Shown: positions 51,526-61,226 of the stretch, piece by piece
How positions within the stretch are numbered: the stretch's first letter is position 1
How the letters are laid out: the number at the start of each line of letters is the position of its first letter
Notes under the pieces: generated by a model
Databases searched by the model: none
Told to the model about the DNA's origin: nothing
The model's input: only the letters and a program-made list of their open reading frames with translations
Made by a program: the position numbers and the translations under genes
DNA from: Betaproteobacteria bacterium
GTDB lineage: Bacteria > Pseudomonadota > Gammaproteobacteria > Burkholderiales > SG8-41
DNA length: 64,000 nucleotides
Assembly: GCA_900299145.1 (NCBI GenBank)
Contig: OMIN01000113.1
Location: 49,887-113,886, forward strand
Direction of reading: 5' to 3'

Positions 51526-53475
51526 TCAGGGCGTGTCGCCCAGTGATTTCTCCGAGGGCCGCGCCGGCCCCACTTCGCCGATGCGCGCCTTGAGTGACTG
51601 CGCCTGCTGCGTGAACAGGCTGGCGTAGTAGCTGGCGTTGGCCATCACCAGCTTGACGTAGTGCCGCGTTTCGTTAAACGGAATGGTTTCGGCCCACGCG
51701 GCGGCTTCCATCGGGCGGTCAGGCCGCCAAGTGCGGGCGCGGCCCGGCCCGGCGTTATAGGCGGCGGTGGCGAGCGGGGCGTTGCCGTCCAGAAAATCGT
51801 AAACGTGGCGCAGGTAATAGGTGCCCAGACTGATGTTGGTATCAGGGTCGGTAACATTGCCCCAGCGCCAGTTTTTCAGGCCCATTTTCCCGGCGACCCA
51901 TTGTGCGGTGCCGGGCATCAACTGCATCAGGCCCATCGCCCCGGCGCTGGAGCGCACCTCCGCCATGAAGCGGCTTTCCTGCCGGATCAAGCCCAGCACC
52001 CACGCCTCATCAAGGCCATTGCGGGCGGCGTGGGCTTTCAACACGTCACGATACGGCGCGTAATAGCGCAGCCGGAAGTCGTGCACGCTGGCGGTCTTGT
52101 CGGCCGTGTTGATAACGCGGTCGGGCAGGTCGTTGCGCTTGGCGACTTCGGCGGCGGCGATGAGTTTCTTATCGTCCATGCCGTGCAGCGTCCACGCCCA
52201 CTCACGGTTTGCCTCGACACGCAGGCCCAGCGCGTAGAGCGCCAACGCGCGGCGCAGACCCGGCGTCTGGGACATGGCCTGAACTTCGTTGGCCGTGGGC
52301 GTGTAGACGGGCGGCGGCGCGCTGACTTTGCCGCCCAATTCCTCCAGCGCGAGCTGGCCGTAAAAAATGTACTCCTGCGACAACGGCTTTAACAGCGCCA
52401 GCGCCTCCGCGTCGCGCCCGAGCGCCTTTAACGCACGCGCCTTCCAGTAGCGCCACGGCGAATCTTTGCCTTCGACCACCATCCTGTCCACCGCCGCGAT
52501 CAGCGTCTTCCAGTCGCCCGCGCGCAGGGCCGCGCGTGCCTGCCACTCAAGCTGGTAGTCCGACATATCGGCATTGCCCGCGCGCGCGTACCATTGCAAC
52601 GATTGCGGATCATGCCGCAGCGCGCCCTGCAAACCGATATGCCCCCATACGAAGCCGCGCTCGTCCTCGGTAAAGCGCGACTCCATGCCCGACCAGTGCA
52701 TCGCCGCCTGCTGTGGTGAGCTGCGCGCGAGGCGATAGGCCGCGAACATGGTGGTCTCGCGCGCGGCGCGGTTCGTCGCATCAAAAGGCCGCGCCAAATG
52801 CCCCGCCGGGTTTTGCGACACCGCCGATAGCACGGTCGGGTTCGGCCCCTGCCCCAGCGGCAGCAATGCCGCCGCGCGCGTCGCCACACCCACTTGCCCA
52901 GCGCCCAGCGCCAGCCGCACGCGCGCCCAGATGTCTTGCACGGAAAGCTGATTGGAGGCAGCGAGTTGCGCAAACAGCGGCGTGCAACTCGCGGGCGTGT
53001 CTTTTTCGGTGAACCACAGTGAGCGCGCTTCGCGCACGGCAGTGGCGTCGGTACGCGCGCGCGATTGCAGCGCGTAACAGGTGATTTCAACATCGTCTTC
53101 CACCAACTGCGGGCGCTCGGCCTCGAACACATCCCACTGCTGGTTTTTGCCCAGACGTTTTAGCCAGTCCGCGCGCATGCGCTCCGCGACGAAAGTGTCC
53201 TTGTAGTCGGCGAGGAACGCACGCACCGCCTGCGGCTCGGCATCATCTAACCGCACGCGCAATTGCCAATACGCCGCGTAAGGCTCCAGCACATGGCCCT
53301 TGAGACGCGGCGCGAGTGCGTCGAGTTTGCGCGCATCGTTGACGCGAAACGCTTCGCGCATGGCCATGAAGTCGTCGTCGCCGGGGGCGGCGTGAGTACC
53401 ACTGCTGGCAAATGCTGCTAGCAGCAATCCCATACCGACTAACGTTTTCATGCCAGTCATTCTAACGCCAATCAC
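51526..53475 (-). CDS. Soluble lytic murein transglycosylase-like protein
   Basis: 649 residues: signal peptide (TLVGMGLLLAAFASSGTHAA), a long alpha-superhelical U domain with repeated helices, then a C-terminal goose-lysozyme-like domain. The catalytic Glu is E500 in GLIRQESRFMAEV, followed by SSAGAMGLMQLMPGTAQWV and YLRHVYDFLDG. It cleaves peptidoglycan glycan strands in the periplasm. The GTG at 53475 overlaps the ilvA stop (GTGA); ATGs at 53460 and 53451 also give a fine signal peptide and may be the actual start. Confidence 0.92.
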   Translation of the reverse strand: MIGVRMTGMKTLVGMGLLLAAFASSGTHAAPGDDDFMAMREAFRVNDARKLDALAPRLKGHVLEPYAAYWQLRVRLDDAEPQAVRAFLADYKDTFVAERMRADWLKRLGKNQQWDVFEAERPQLVEDDVEITCYALQSRARTDATAVREARSLWFTEKDTPASCTPLFAQLAASNQLSVQDIWARVRLALGAGQVGVATRAAALLPLGQGPNPTVLSAVSQNPAGHLARPFDATNRAARETTMFAAYRLARSSPQQAAMHWSGMESRFTEDERGFVWGHIGLQGALRHDPQSLQWYARAGNADMSDYQLEWQARAALRAGDWKTLIAAVDRMVVEGKDSPWRYWKARALKALGRDAEALALLKPLSQEYIFYGQLALEELGGKVSAPPPVYTPTANEVQAMSQTPGLRRALALYALGLRVEANREWAWTLHGMDDKKLIAAAEVAKRNDLPDRVINTADKTASVHDFRLRYYAPYRDVLKAHAARNGLDEAWVLGLIRQESRFMAEVRSSAGAMGLMQLMPGTAQWVAGKMGLKNWRWGNVTDPDTNISLGTYYLRHVYDFLDGNAPLATAAYNAGPGRARTWRPDRPMEAAAWAETIPFNETRHYVKLVMANASYYASLFTQQAQSLKARIGEVGPARPSEKSLGDTP

Positions 53476-55010
53476 CCTAAAAACAGTCGATAAGCCGGAT
53501 TCCGCGTCTCATCGCAGTACGGATATCCCACCTTGCCGAGAAATGCCTGAAACTTTTGCTTGTCGCGCGGCGGCACCTGCATGCCGACGAGCACGCGGCC
53601 GTAATCGGCGCCGTGGTTGCGGTAGTGAAACAGGCTGATATTCCAGCCGTGGCTCATGCTGGTTAAAAAGCGGATTAGCGCGCCGGGCCGTTCGGGGAAC
53701 TCGAAGCGGTAGAGAATTTCATCTTTCACCAGCGGCGCGTGACCGCCGACGGTGTGGCGCACGTGCAGTTTGGCGAGATCGTTGTTGGAGAGGTCGTGCG
53801 TTTTCAGCCCCGCACGGCGCAGCGCGCGGGTGAGACGCGCGGTTTCGTCGCGATTTTTGACTTGCACGCCGACAAACACCTGCGCCGCCGCCGGATCGTC
53901 GTAGCGGTAGTTGAATTCGGTGACGTTACGCGGGCCGAGCAGTTCACAAAACGTTTTGAAGCTGCCGGGTTTTTCGGGGATGGTCACGGCAAGAATGGCT
54001 TCGCGGTGTTCGCCGAGCTCGGCTTCTTCGGCGACGAAGCGCAGCCGGTCGAAATTCATGTTGGCGCCGCTCGCCACCGCCACCAGCGTTTGGCCGCGCG
54101 CGCCGGATTTCTCCGAACCTTTTTGCACATAGGCCTTGGCTCCGGCAATCGCCAGCGCACCCGCCGGCTCAAGGATCACGCGCGTGTCGGTGAACACGTC
54201 CTTGATCGCCGCGCACATCGCGTCGGTATTGACACGGATCACATCATCCACAAGCGCGCGGCACAGGCGAAACGTTTCCGCGCCGACATGCTTGACCGCC
54301 ACGCCGTCAGCGAACAACCCGACCTGATCCAGCTTCACGCGGCGGCCCGCTTTCAGCGACTGCGCCATCGCGTCGGCATCGTCCGGCTCGACGCCGATGA
54401 TTTTGATTTCCGGCCGCAAACGCTTCACGTATGCCGCGATGCCCGCGATCAAGCCGCCGCCGCCCACTGGTACGAAGATGGCGTGTATTGGCTCGGCGTG
54501 TTGACGCAGGATTTCCATGCCAATGGTGCCCTGGCCCGCAATCACGTCCGGGTCATCGTAGGGGTGAACAAACGTAAGTTTTTGTTTTAATGCAAGAATT
54601 TTCGCGTACGCGTAGGCAGCGTCGTAGGAATCGCCATGCAGTACCACGCGTGCGCCGCGCGCGCGTACGGCGTCGATCTTGATTTGCGGCGTGGTCACCG
54701 GCATCACGATGGTGGCCTTGCAGCGCAGCGTTTGCGCAGCCAGCGCCACGCCCTGCGCATGGTTGCCGGCGGAAGCCGCAATCACGCCGCGGTCGCGCGC
54801 GGCCTTGGGCAGGCGCACCATCTTGTTGTAGGCGCCGCGCAGCTTGAACGAGAACACCGGCTGCAAATCCTCGCGCTTGATCAGCACGCGGTTCTTCAGC
54901 CGGGCCGACAGATTCGGCGCGAAATCCAGCGGCGATTCGATGGCTACATCGTAAACACGCGCGCCGAGGATGCGCTGCAGGTAGTCAGGGGCTTTGTCGG
55001 AAACTTTCAT
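53472..55010 (-). CDS. ilvA: Biosynthetic threonine ammonia-lyase
   Basis: 512 residues. PLP lysine K56 in [23 protein letters not shown] phosphate cup, [10 protein letters not shown] glycine loop, and two C-terminal ACT-like regulatory repeats ([13 protein letters not shown] and [13 protein letters not shown]) for isoleucine feedback. It makes 2-oxobutanoate for isoleucine. Copy 18 of the AT-rich repeat lies within the gene and encodes residues 140-147 (ALKQKLTF) without changing the usual length of that loop, as far as I recall the E. coli protein. Confidence 0.95.
   Translation of the reverse strand: MKVSDKAPDYLQRILGARVYDVAIESPLDFAPNLSARLKNRVLIKREDLQPVFSFKLRGAYNKMVRLPKAARDRGVIAASAGNHAQGVALAAQTLRCKATIVMPVTTPQIKIDAVRARGARVVLHGDSYDAAYAYAKILALKQKLTFVHPYDDPDVIAGQGTIGMEILRQHAEPIHAIFVPVGGGGLIAGIAAYVKRLRPEIKIIGVEPDDADAMAQSLKAGRRVKLDQVGLFADGVAVKHVGAETFRLCRALVDDVIRVNTDAMCAAIKDVFTDTRVILEPAGALAIAGAKAYVQKGSEKSGARGQTLVAVASGANMNFDRLRFVAEEAELGEHREAILAVTIPEKPGSFKTFCELLGPRNVTEFNYRYDDPAAAQVFVGVQVKNRDETARLTRALRRAGLKTHDLSNNDLAKLHVRHTVGGHAPLVKDEILYRFEFPERPGALIRFLTSMSHGWNISLFHYRNHGADYGRVLVGMQVPPRDKQKFQAFLGKVGYPYCDETRNPAYRLFLG
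54573..54592 (-). repeat. Dispersed AT-rich junction repeat, copy 18 (inside ilvA)
   Basis: Plus strand CGTAAGTTTTTGTTTTAATG, one mismatch in the CAAATAC core. The only copy wholly inside a gene; encodes part of ALKQKLTF. Confidence 0.7.
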
Positions 55011-55091
55011 GAGGCCAAGATTAGCAGTTTCCGCCCGAGTGCACACTGGCGCACACTGTACAGCACAGCCTTGGCAGACTATCATGGCGGC

Positions 55092-55766
55092 ATGAACTCG
55101 TTGACACAAACCGAAATGAAACAGGCCGCCGCCGAGGCCGCCATCGCGTATGTCGAGGACGGCAGCGTGGTGGGCGTGGGCACCGGCTCGACAGCGGATT
55201 TTTTTATCGCCGCGCTGGGCAAAATCAAGCATCGCATCGACGGCGCGGTGGCGAGCTCTGAGGGCACCGCCAACAAGTTAAAAGCGCTGGGCATCGCGGT
55301 GTACGATCTGAACAGCGTGAAGGACATGCCGGTTTACGTCGACGGCGCCGATGAAGTGACCCCGCATCTGGCGATGGTGAAAGGCGGCGGCGGTGCGCTC
55401 ACGCGCGAGAAAATCGTCGCGGCGGTGGCACGCAAGTTTATTTGCATTGCCGATCAATCCAAGCTCGTCGATGTGCTGGGTAAATTCCCGTTGCCCGTCG
55501 AAGTGATTCCCATGGCGCGTTCCTACGTGGGCCGCGAGATCGTCAAGCTCGGCGGCCAGCCCGCATGGCGGCAGGGTTTCACCACCGACAACGGCAACTG
55601 GATCCTCGATGTGCACAACATGACCATCACCAACCCGGTGGAACTCGAAGCCGCGCTCAATCAAATTACCGGCGTGGTAACCAACGGGCTTTTCGCGCGG
55701 CGGGGCGCCGACGTGTTGCTGCTGGGCACGGCCGAAGGCGTCAAAAAATTCAATAAAAACAAATAG
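55092..55766 (+). CDS. rpiA: Ribose-5-phosphate isomerase A
   Basis: 224 residues. [13 protein letters not shown] phosphate loop, DGADEV with the catalytic Asp, [14 protein letters not shown] with the active-site Lys/Glu. It interconverts ribose 5-phosphate and ribulose 5-phosphate. The C-terminus KKFNKNK is encoded by copy 19 of the AT-rich repeat, giving a slightly longer tail than usual; the TAG stop is also in the repeat. Divergent from ilvA. Confidence 0.95.
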   Translation: MNSLTQTEMKQAAAEAAIAYVEDGSVVGVGTGSTADFFIAALGKIKHRIDGAVASSEGTANKLKALGIAVYDLNSVKDMPVYVDGADEVTPHLAMVKGGGGALTREKIVAAVARKFICIADQSKLVDVLGKFPLPVEVIPMARSYVGREIVKLGGQPAWRQGFTTDNGNWILDVHNMTITNPVELEAALNQITGVVTNGLFARRGADVLLLGTAEGVKKFNKNK

Positions 55767-55771
55767 TTATA
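55752..55771 (+). repeat. Dispersed AT-rich junction repeat, copy 19
   Basis: Reads AATAAAAACAAATAGTTATA. It encodes NKNK and the stop of RpiA and ends three bases before the ppx GTG start. It is preceded by CAAAAAATTC, the looser arm. Confidence 0.85.
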
Positions 55772-55774
55772 GTA

Positions 55775-57295
55775 GTGGCCGAATACACCACGATAGCGGC
55801 GGTTGACCTCGGCTCCAACTCTTTCTATTGCCAGGTGGCGCGCGTGGAAGGCGAACGAACCTATCCGCTCGATGGCCTGCGCGAGGCGGTGCGCTTGGGC
55901 GAGGGGCTGGACGAGAACAAGGTTCTCGACGAAACCTCGCAGGCGCGCGCGATTGCCGCTTTGCAACGTTTCGGCGAGCGGCTGCGCGGTTTTCAGCCGG
56001 GCGCCGTGCGTGCGCTGGGCACCAACACACTGCGTGTCGCAAAAAACGCCGCGGCCTTTCTGAAAAAAGCCGAAGCCGCGCTGGGTTTTCCAATAGAAGT
56101 CATTGCCGGGCGTGAGGAAGCGCGGCTGATTTATCTGGGCGTGTCGCACAGCCTGCCGGTAACGAATGAGCGGCGGCTGGTGGTGGACATCGGCGGTGGC
56201 TCCACGGAATTCATCGTCGGCGAAGGCTGTAGGCCGTTGCGGCTCGACAGCTTGCACATGGGCTGCGTGTCGTTTACGCGGCGCTATTTCAAGGAGGGCC
56301 GATTGACCAAAGCCGCATTCAAGGCGGCCGAACTCGCCGCGCGCGCGGAAATGCAGCACATTGTCGCCGGCTTATCGCGGGGCAACTGGGCGCACGCGGT
56401 CGGCTCCAGCGGCACAGCACGCGCGCTGGCGCAGGTGCTGCAACTGAACGGCCTGAACAAGCCCGGCGAGAGCGGCATCACGCCGCAGGGGCTGGACGCC
56501 TTGCGCGCGCAGCTCATCAAGGCGGGCAATGCGTCCAGCGCCGGGCTCGAAGGTCTGCACGATGATCGCGCGGGCGTGCTGCCCGGCGGCCTTGCCATCA
56601 TGGGCGCGGTGCTCGATGAACTTTCCATCGAACGCATGACGGTGGCCGACGGCGCGATGCGCGAAGGCATTCTCATCGACATGCTGGGCCGCGCGCATCA
56701 TCACGACACGCGCGATGCCACGGTCGCGCAATTCATGCAGCGTTACCACGTCGATGCGCTGCAAGCGCAGCGCGTCGGCCAACTCGCGGCGAGCCTGCAC
56801 GAGCAACTGGGGACAAGCGACGAGCGCGCCGCGCAATATCTCGCATGGGCCGCGCAATTGCACGAAATCGGCATATCGGTCGCCTACGGCGGCTATCACC
56901 GGCACTCGGCGTATATCGTCAACCATGCCGACATGCCGGGCTTTACGCGCGAGGAACAGCGCCGCATTGCGCAACTGCTGCTTGCCCACCGGCGGTCGCT
57001 GAAAAAGCTGTTGCCGGAACTGGATGAAAGCATCGGCTGGCCGAGTGTGTTCGCGCTGCGCGTCGCAGTGCTGTTGTGCCAGCGGCGCACCAGTAACAAT
57101 CCGCGCATTCTGTCGGCGCGCGCCGGTGACAAAAAGTTCCGGCTGGCGATAGACCCGGCGTGGCTGTTGCGCAACCCGCTGACCAACACCGTGCTGCACG
57201 AAGAAATCCGCGAGTGGGAGAAAATCGGCTTTGATGTGAAGATCAGCGGCCTGTACGACGTGGATGACGGCGCGGAATTTGAGGCCGCGCGGTAA
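55775..57295 (+). CDS. ppx: Exopolyphosphatase/GppA family phosphatase
   Basis: 506 residues of actin-like ATPase fold. Phosphate-1 VDLGSNSFYCQV, the catalytic-Glu region GREEARLIYLGV, DIGGGSTEFIVGEG, and a C-terminal HD-like domain (AAQLHEIGISVAYGGYHRHSAYI). It degrades polyphosphate or pppGpp; sequence alone does not separate the two. GTG start at 55775 with no ribosome site, eight bases after the rpiA stop and just after the repeat, so it may be coupled to rpiA. Confidence 0.9.
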   Translation: MAEYTTIAAVDLGSNSFYCQVARVEGERTYPLDGLREAVRLGEGLDENKVLDETSQARAIAALQRFGERLRGFQPGAVRALGTNTLRVAKNAAAFLKKAEAALGFPIEVIAGREEARLIYLGVSHSLPVTNERRLVVDIGGGSTEFIVGEGCRPLRLDSLHMGCVSFTRRYFKEGRLTKAAFKAAELAARAEMQHIVAGLSRGNWAHAVGSSGTARALAQVLQLNGLNKPGESGITPQGLDALRAQLIKAGNASSAGLEGLHDDRAGVLPGGLAIMGAVLDELSIERMTVADGAMREGILIDMLGRAHHHDTRDATVAQFMQRYHVDALQAQRVGQLAASLHEQLGTSDERAAQYLAWAAQLHEIGISVAYGGYHRHSAYIVNHADMPGFTREEQRRIAQLLLAHRRSLKKLLPELDESIGWPSVFALRVAVLLCQRRTSNNPRILSARAGDKKFRLAIDPAWLLRNPLTNTVLHEEIREWEKIGFDVKISGLYDVDDGAEFEAAR

Positions 57296-57312
57296 GACGG
57301 AGAGAACCGCCA

Positions 57313-57678
57313 ATGATCGACCAGACGTTTGCCGAGCACTTTGCCGCCGACTGGATCGCCGCATGGAACGCGCACGATCTGGAGCACATCCTCGCGCATT
57401 ACACCGAGGATTTTGAAATGACGTCGCCGGTGATCCCGAAAGTCACCGGAGAGCTTTCAGGCACGCTGAAAGGCAAGTCCGCCATCGGCGCATATTGGAC
57501 GAAAGCCTTGCAGCGCGCGCCGCATCTGCATTTTGAGTTGATCAGCACGCTGTTGGGCGTGAACAGCATCACGCTTTATTACAACGGCGTGCGCGGGCTG
57601 TCGGCGGAAGTATTTCATTTCAACGAGGCCGGAAAAGTGACCCGCGCGTATGCGCATTACGCGGGCGTGGTCGGGTAA
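57313..57678 (+). CDS. SnoaL-like NTF2-fold protein
   Basis: 121 residues: DWIAAWNAHDLEHILAHYTEDFEM opens the NTF2-like fold, then GTLKGKSAIGAYW and a C-terminal strand (VSAEVFHFNEAG-type). Small ligand-binding or isomerase-type protein. Starts 17 bases after ppx with GGAGAG upstream, so it may be co-transcribed. Ligand unknown. Confidence 0.82.
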   Translation: MIDQTFAEHFAADWIAAWNAHDLEHILAHYTEDFEMTSPVIPKVTGELSGTLKGKSAIGAYWTKALQRAPHLHFELISTLLGVNSITLYYNGVRGLSAEVFHFNEAGKVTRAYAHYAGVVG

Positions 57679-57763
57679 GCACTACGGTGAGCGGGCGGGC
57701 CGGTTTGTAGAAGTTACAGCCCTCCCGTTCCGCCTTCTTGTTCCGAATTCTCGTGCCAGCCCC

Positions 57764-58732
57764 TCATTCCAGTTTTATTCCCGCCACCTTGATGACGCGC
57801 GACCACTTCTCGCGATCGGCAACAATAATGGCGCGCAACTGGGCTGGTGAACTGGCGACGGCCTCCGAGCCTTCGGTGTGCAGCCGGTTGGCCAATTCGG
57901 GATGGCGCACAGCGACGCCAATTTCATTGGAAAGCCGTTCAACGAGTGCGCGTGGCGTCGCTGCTGGCGCGGCCAGCGCGTACCACGACACCACCTCGAC
58001 ACCGCGCACGCCAGCCTGCGCCATGGTGGGCAATTCCGGAATCGCCGCCGAGACCGCCGGCGTAGTCACGGCAAGCCCGCGAAGACGGTTGCTGCGCATA
58101 TACGGCAATGCCGAGTAAATGGTGGGAAACCCCACCTGTATGCTGCCGGCCACCATATCAGTGTAGGCGAGCGCCGTGCCCTTGTAGGGTACGTGGATCA
58201 TTTTGGTTCCCGTGGCCGCCATGAAAAGCTCGCCGGTAAGATGGATCGGCCCCGCCACACCCGACGACGCAAAATTGTATTTGCCGGGGTTGGCCTTGAG
58301 CACAGCAACCAGTTCCTGTGCCGAACGCGCGGGCACCGAGGGATGCACGACCACCACGTAGCCCTGAGCGGAAATCTGCGACAAGGGCTCCAGATCACGC
58401 AGAATATCGATGCGCGATTTGAACACCATCGGGTAAACAATGCTCGACGGGGCGATGGCTACCAGCGTGTAACCGTCCGGCGCGGCCGCCGCAGCAAGCT
58501 CCAGCGAGACATTGCCGCCCGCGCCGGGGCGGTTGTCAATGATGAAGTTCTGCGCCAATGTTTGCGCGAGACGCTGCGTGACTGCTCGCACGATGTTGTC
58601 CATCGCGCCGGCCGGCGGCAGCGGCACGATCACTCGAATGGGGCGGCTGGGATAGGCCTGGGCAAAGGCAAGCGGAGCACATAACACACCCAGCACAAAC
58701 AGGACTACGCGAAATGTCGAGCGCAAGTGCAT
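57764..58732 (-). CDS. Bug/TctC-family solute-binding protein
   Basis: 322 residues; signal peptide ends LAFAQ, and the mature part starts AYPSRPIRVIVPLPPAGAMD. The cleft strand is HVPYKGTALAYTDMVAGS. No AT-rich repeat at the start. Tandem with 58776 on the same strand, only 43 bases apart; both are preceded by weak ribosome sites. Moderate similarity suggests older duplication. Confidence 0.9.
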   Translation of the reverse strand: MHLRSTFRVVLFVLGVLCAPLAFAQAYPSRPIRVIVPLPPAGAMDNIVRAVTQRLAQTLAQNFIIDNRPGAGGNVSLELAAAAAPDGYTLVAIAPSSIVYPMVFKSRIDILRDLEPLSQISAQGYVVVVHPSVPARSAQELVAVLKANPGKYNFASSGVAGPIHLTGELFMAATGTKMIHVPYKGTALAYTDMVAGSIQVGFPTIYSALPYMRSNRLRGLAVTTPAVSAAIPELPTMAQAGVRGVEVVSWYALAAPAATPRALVERLSNEIGVAVRHPELANRLHTEGSEAVASSPAQLRAIIVADREKWSRVIKVAGIKLE

Positions 58733-58775
58733 ATCCCCTCCGCAGTTGATTGCATGGTCGTTACCGCCACGGCGG

Positions 58776-59750
58776 CTATTCCAGCTTGATGTTCGAGGCC
58801 TTGATGACTTTACCGTATCTCGCCGTCTCCGCGCGGATCATCGCGGCAAACTGCTGCGGCGTGGAGACAAATGGGTCAGCGCCCTGGGTGGTCAACCGTT
58901 CCTTTACATCGGGCATTGCCAGAATTCTTGTAATTTCCGCCGACAATTTGTCAACGATGGTTTTGGACGTGCCCGACGGAACCACAACGCCGTGCCAGTA
59001 GCTCACGTCGAAATTCGGCACGCCAGCTTCGGCGAACGTGGGTAATTGCGGTAATGCCGCCAGCCGCGATTCACCCGTGATCGCCATGGCCTTGAGTCGA
59101 CCGGCTTTCACGGGGCCGATCAGGTTTATTGGCACGTTAAGATGCAGTTGCACGTGGCCGCCCAGCAGATCGGTGAGCGCCGGGCCGCCGCCTTTGTAGG
59201 GCACGTGTTGCAACTTGACGCCGGTGATCTGGCTGAACACTTCCATGCCCAAATGCCCCTGTCCGCCACTGCCGGAAGAGGCGTACGCATATTGCCCCGG
59301 TTTGCTCTTCGCGAGTGTGATCAGCTCCTGCAAGGTGCTGGCCGGCAGCGAGGTGTGCAGCACCAGCATGAAAGGAATGCGCGTGAATGTGGCAACAGGT
59401 GCGAAGTCGCGCTGCGTGTCGTAGGGCAGCGTCGCGTACAAATTCGGCAGAATCGCCAGCGTGCTGTCCACAAACAACAGTGTGTAACCATCGCGCGCAG
59501 CCTTGGCGCCGATCTCGGTGCCGATGATGGTGTTGCCGCCGCCGCGGTTGTCAACCAGCACCTGCTGGCCCCAGCTTTCGGTCAGTTTTTGTCCAATCAA
59601 ACGCGCCACCACCGAAGTGCCGCCGCCCGGCGGGTAGGGCGTGACAAAACGGATGGGTTTATTCGGGTATGACTGGGCTGCGGCGTGGCCTGCAAGCAGG
59701 CCCGGTAAAACAATCGTCAACAGGATTATGGCTATTTTGAAGCACTTCAT
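58776..59750 (-). CDS. Bug/TctC-family solute-binding protein
   Basis: 324 residues starting MKCFKIAIILLTIVLPGLLAG with the signal ending HAAAQ. Mature part SYPNKPIRFVTPYPPGGGTS. HVPYKGGGPALTDLLGGHVQ in the cleft. ATG 59750 is followed directly by a good signal peptide; the longer in-frame start at 59849 is rejected. Likely the first gene of a two-gene unit with 57764. Confidence 0.9.
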   Translation of the reverse strand: MKCFKIAIILLTIVLPGLLAGHAAAQSYPNKPIRFVTPYPPGGGTSVVARLIGQKLTESWGQQVLVDNRGGGNTIIGTEIGAKAARDGYTLLFVDSTLAILPNLYATLPYDTQRDFAPVATFTRIPFMLVLHTSLPASTLQELITLAKSKPGQYAYASSGSGGQGHLGMEVFSQITGVKLQHVPYKGGGPALTDLLGGHVQLHLNVPINLIGPVKAGRLKAMAITGESRLAALPQLPTFAEAGVPNFDVSYWHGVVVPSGTSKTIVDKLSAEITRILAMPDVKERLTTQGADPFVSTPQQFAAMIRAETARYGKVIKASNIKLE

Positions 59751-59833
59751 TTGGGCGCCCTTGTGTTGAATGTAGATTAGCCCGGCTTGCCACGCCCCGG
59801 TTTGACGGCGCGCAGCGCGAGGAATACATTGGT

Positions 59834-59849
59834 GTGCATTGGTATGCAC
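59834..59849. promoter_or_regulatory. Palindromic operator candidate
   Basis: GTGCAT-TGGT-ATGCAC, a perfect 6-base inverted repeat in the divergent gap between the Bug gene and the DUF1684 gene. It could bind a dimeric regulator controlling either side. Confidence 0.4.
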
Positions 59850-59898
59850 GTGTTCAACATGGCCGAAATTCTAAACCCGATCTCCGCAGGAGGCCCAA

Positions 59899-60720
59899 AT
59901 GAATGATCGCATTGATCCGCGCGCGGCGCACCGCGAACATATCCAGCAACGCACCGAAGCCGTCCGCGGCAAGCGCGGACCAGTGTCGTTTGTATGGGGC
60001 AATCACGTGGAGAAAGCCGGCCAGCGCGTGCCAGGCGCGCCGGGGTTGTGGTCGCCGCTACCCTCGGGCGAGGCCGGTCTGCTGGTTGAAGCGAAGGCGA
60101 GCGAAGGCATTGTAATTGATGGCCGCACGGTGGATGGCAGCGCGAAACTCATGGCTGATCCGAAGCACCCAGCCTCGGTGACATACTTTCCCAACGGCGC
60201 CGAGGGCTGCATATTCACCTACGACAGCAAGCGCTACGCACTGCAGGTGTGGAACCCGAAGAGCGTGTGGGCGCAGCAGTTCAGTCATATCGAGGCTTAC
60301 GATTGGTCCGCTGACTGGATCGTCAAGGCGCACATTGAGCCGGTGACCAACGGCAAGGTGGTCGGCGTCGCGCATCACCGCAATCCGATTCCGGTCGACC
60401 GGCCGGTGATCGCAAAAATGACCTTCAACACGGCAGATGGCGAGCAGACGCTGCTGGCAACACGCTATCAGGACAAACTGAACTTTCACTTCACCGACGG
60501 TACCAGCGGCCACGCGAGCTATGGCTCCGGCCGCACCGTGCGCATCCCGGCGGATCACGAGGGCGAGGTGACCATTGATTTTAATTACGCGACACTGCTG
60601 CCATGTTCTTTCAGCCGGGCGTGGAACTGCCCGATTCCGCCAATGGAAAACCGCTTGCGCGTGCCGATTCCCGCTGGAGAACGCTTCGCGGTGGATCGTG
60701 ATGGCGTGCCGATGCTTTAA
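59899..60720 (+). CDS. DUF1684-domain protein
   Basis: 273 residues. The DUF1684 family mark near the C-terminus reads FNYATLLPCSFSRAWNCPIP followed by PPMENRL, then RVPIPAGERFAVDRDGVPML. No signal peptide. Function unknown. AGGAGG precedes the ATG. Its stop overlaps the AHSA1 gene's 3' end by four bases (convergent). A decayed copy of its last 64 bases stands at 62674-62737. Confidence 0.85.
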   Translation: MNDRIDPRAAHREHIQQRTEAVRGKRGPVSFVWGNHVEKAGQRVPGAPGLWSPLPSGEAGLLVEAKASEGIVIDGRTVDGSAKLMADPKHPASVTYFPNGAEGCIFTYDSKRYALQVWNPKSVWAQQFSHIEAYDWSADWIVKAHIEPVTNGKVVGVAHHRNPIPVDRPVIAKMTFNTADGEQTLLATRYQDKLNFHFTDGTSGHASYGSGRTVRIPADHEGEVTIDFNYATLLPCSFSRAWNCPIPPMENRLRVPIPAGERFAVDRDGVPML

Positions 60721-61226
60721 CGGGAGCCGTTTAGCGTCAGCAGCAGTTCGTCGAGGCGTTCCATGGTGGAAGTCATGCCTTCCTTCATACCCATGTCGAT
60801 AACCTGTTGCATGGCTTCGGCGGACTGGTAGGAAACCACCGTGCGCACGAGCGTGTGTTTTGCGCGCTCCGAAAACGTGACGTTCCATTGCGCGCGGGGC
60901 AGGTTGGGATTCAGCGCGCCTGATGCATCGCTAAAGCCATCGAGCGCCGTGTAGCCGTCGATCGGCTGGATCGTCACATAATCCAAGCGTCCCCAGTATT
61001 CGGGACCATTGGGATCAATCATTGCGTAATGCCAATGCCCGCCCGGGCGGAAATCCATGGACTTGGTTTTCGTGGTGAAGGGCTTTGGCGCAAACCACTG
61101 GTCAAGCAGCTCTCGCTTGGTATGGCAATCCCAAACCATTTGCCTGCCGGCGGCGAATTCGCGCGCGATGGTGAGCGTGTGTTTTGCCTTATCAGCAGTA
61201 AAGTCGAATTGCAGGTCAGGTTTCAT
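60717..61226 (-). CDS. AHSA1/SRPBCC-domain protein (first pair)
   Basis: 169 residues: LTIAREFAAGRQMVWDCHTKRELLDQWFAPKPF opens the START-like fold (outlined here), RPGGHWHYAMIDPNG, then NVTFSERAKHTLVRTVV and a C-terminal helix GMKEGMTSTMERLDELL. Commonly paired with an ArsR regulator, as here (overlap of 11 bases with 61216-61560). Paralogue of 62125-62643. Confidence 0.87.
   Translation of the reverse strand: MKPDLQFDFTADKAKHTLTIAREFAAGRQMVWDCHTKRELLDQWFAPKPFTTKTKSMDFRPGGHWHYAMIDPNGPEYWGRLDYVTIQPIDGYTALDGFSDASGALNPNLPRAQWNVTFSERAKHTLVRTVVSYQSAEAMQQVIDMGMKEGMTSTMERLDELLLTLNGSR

Noticed and set aside
52781..53017. Small antisense and overlapping frames within the lytic transglycosylase region.
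   Set aside because: All are inside a well-supported gene and lack any motif.
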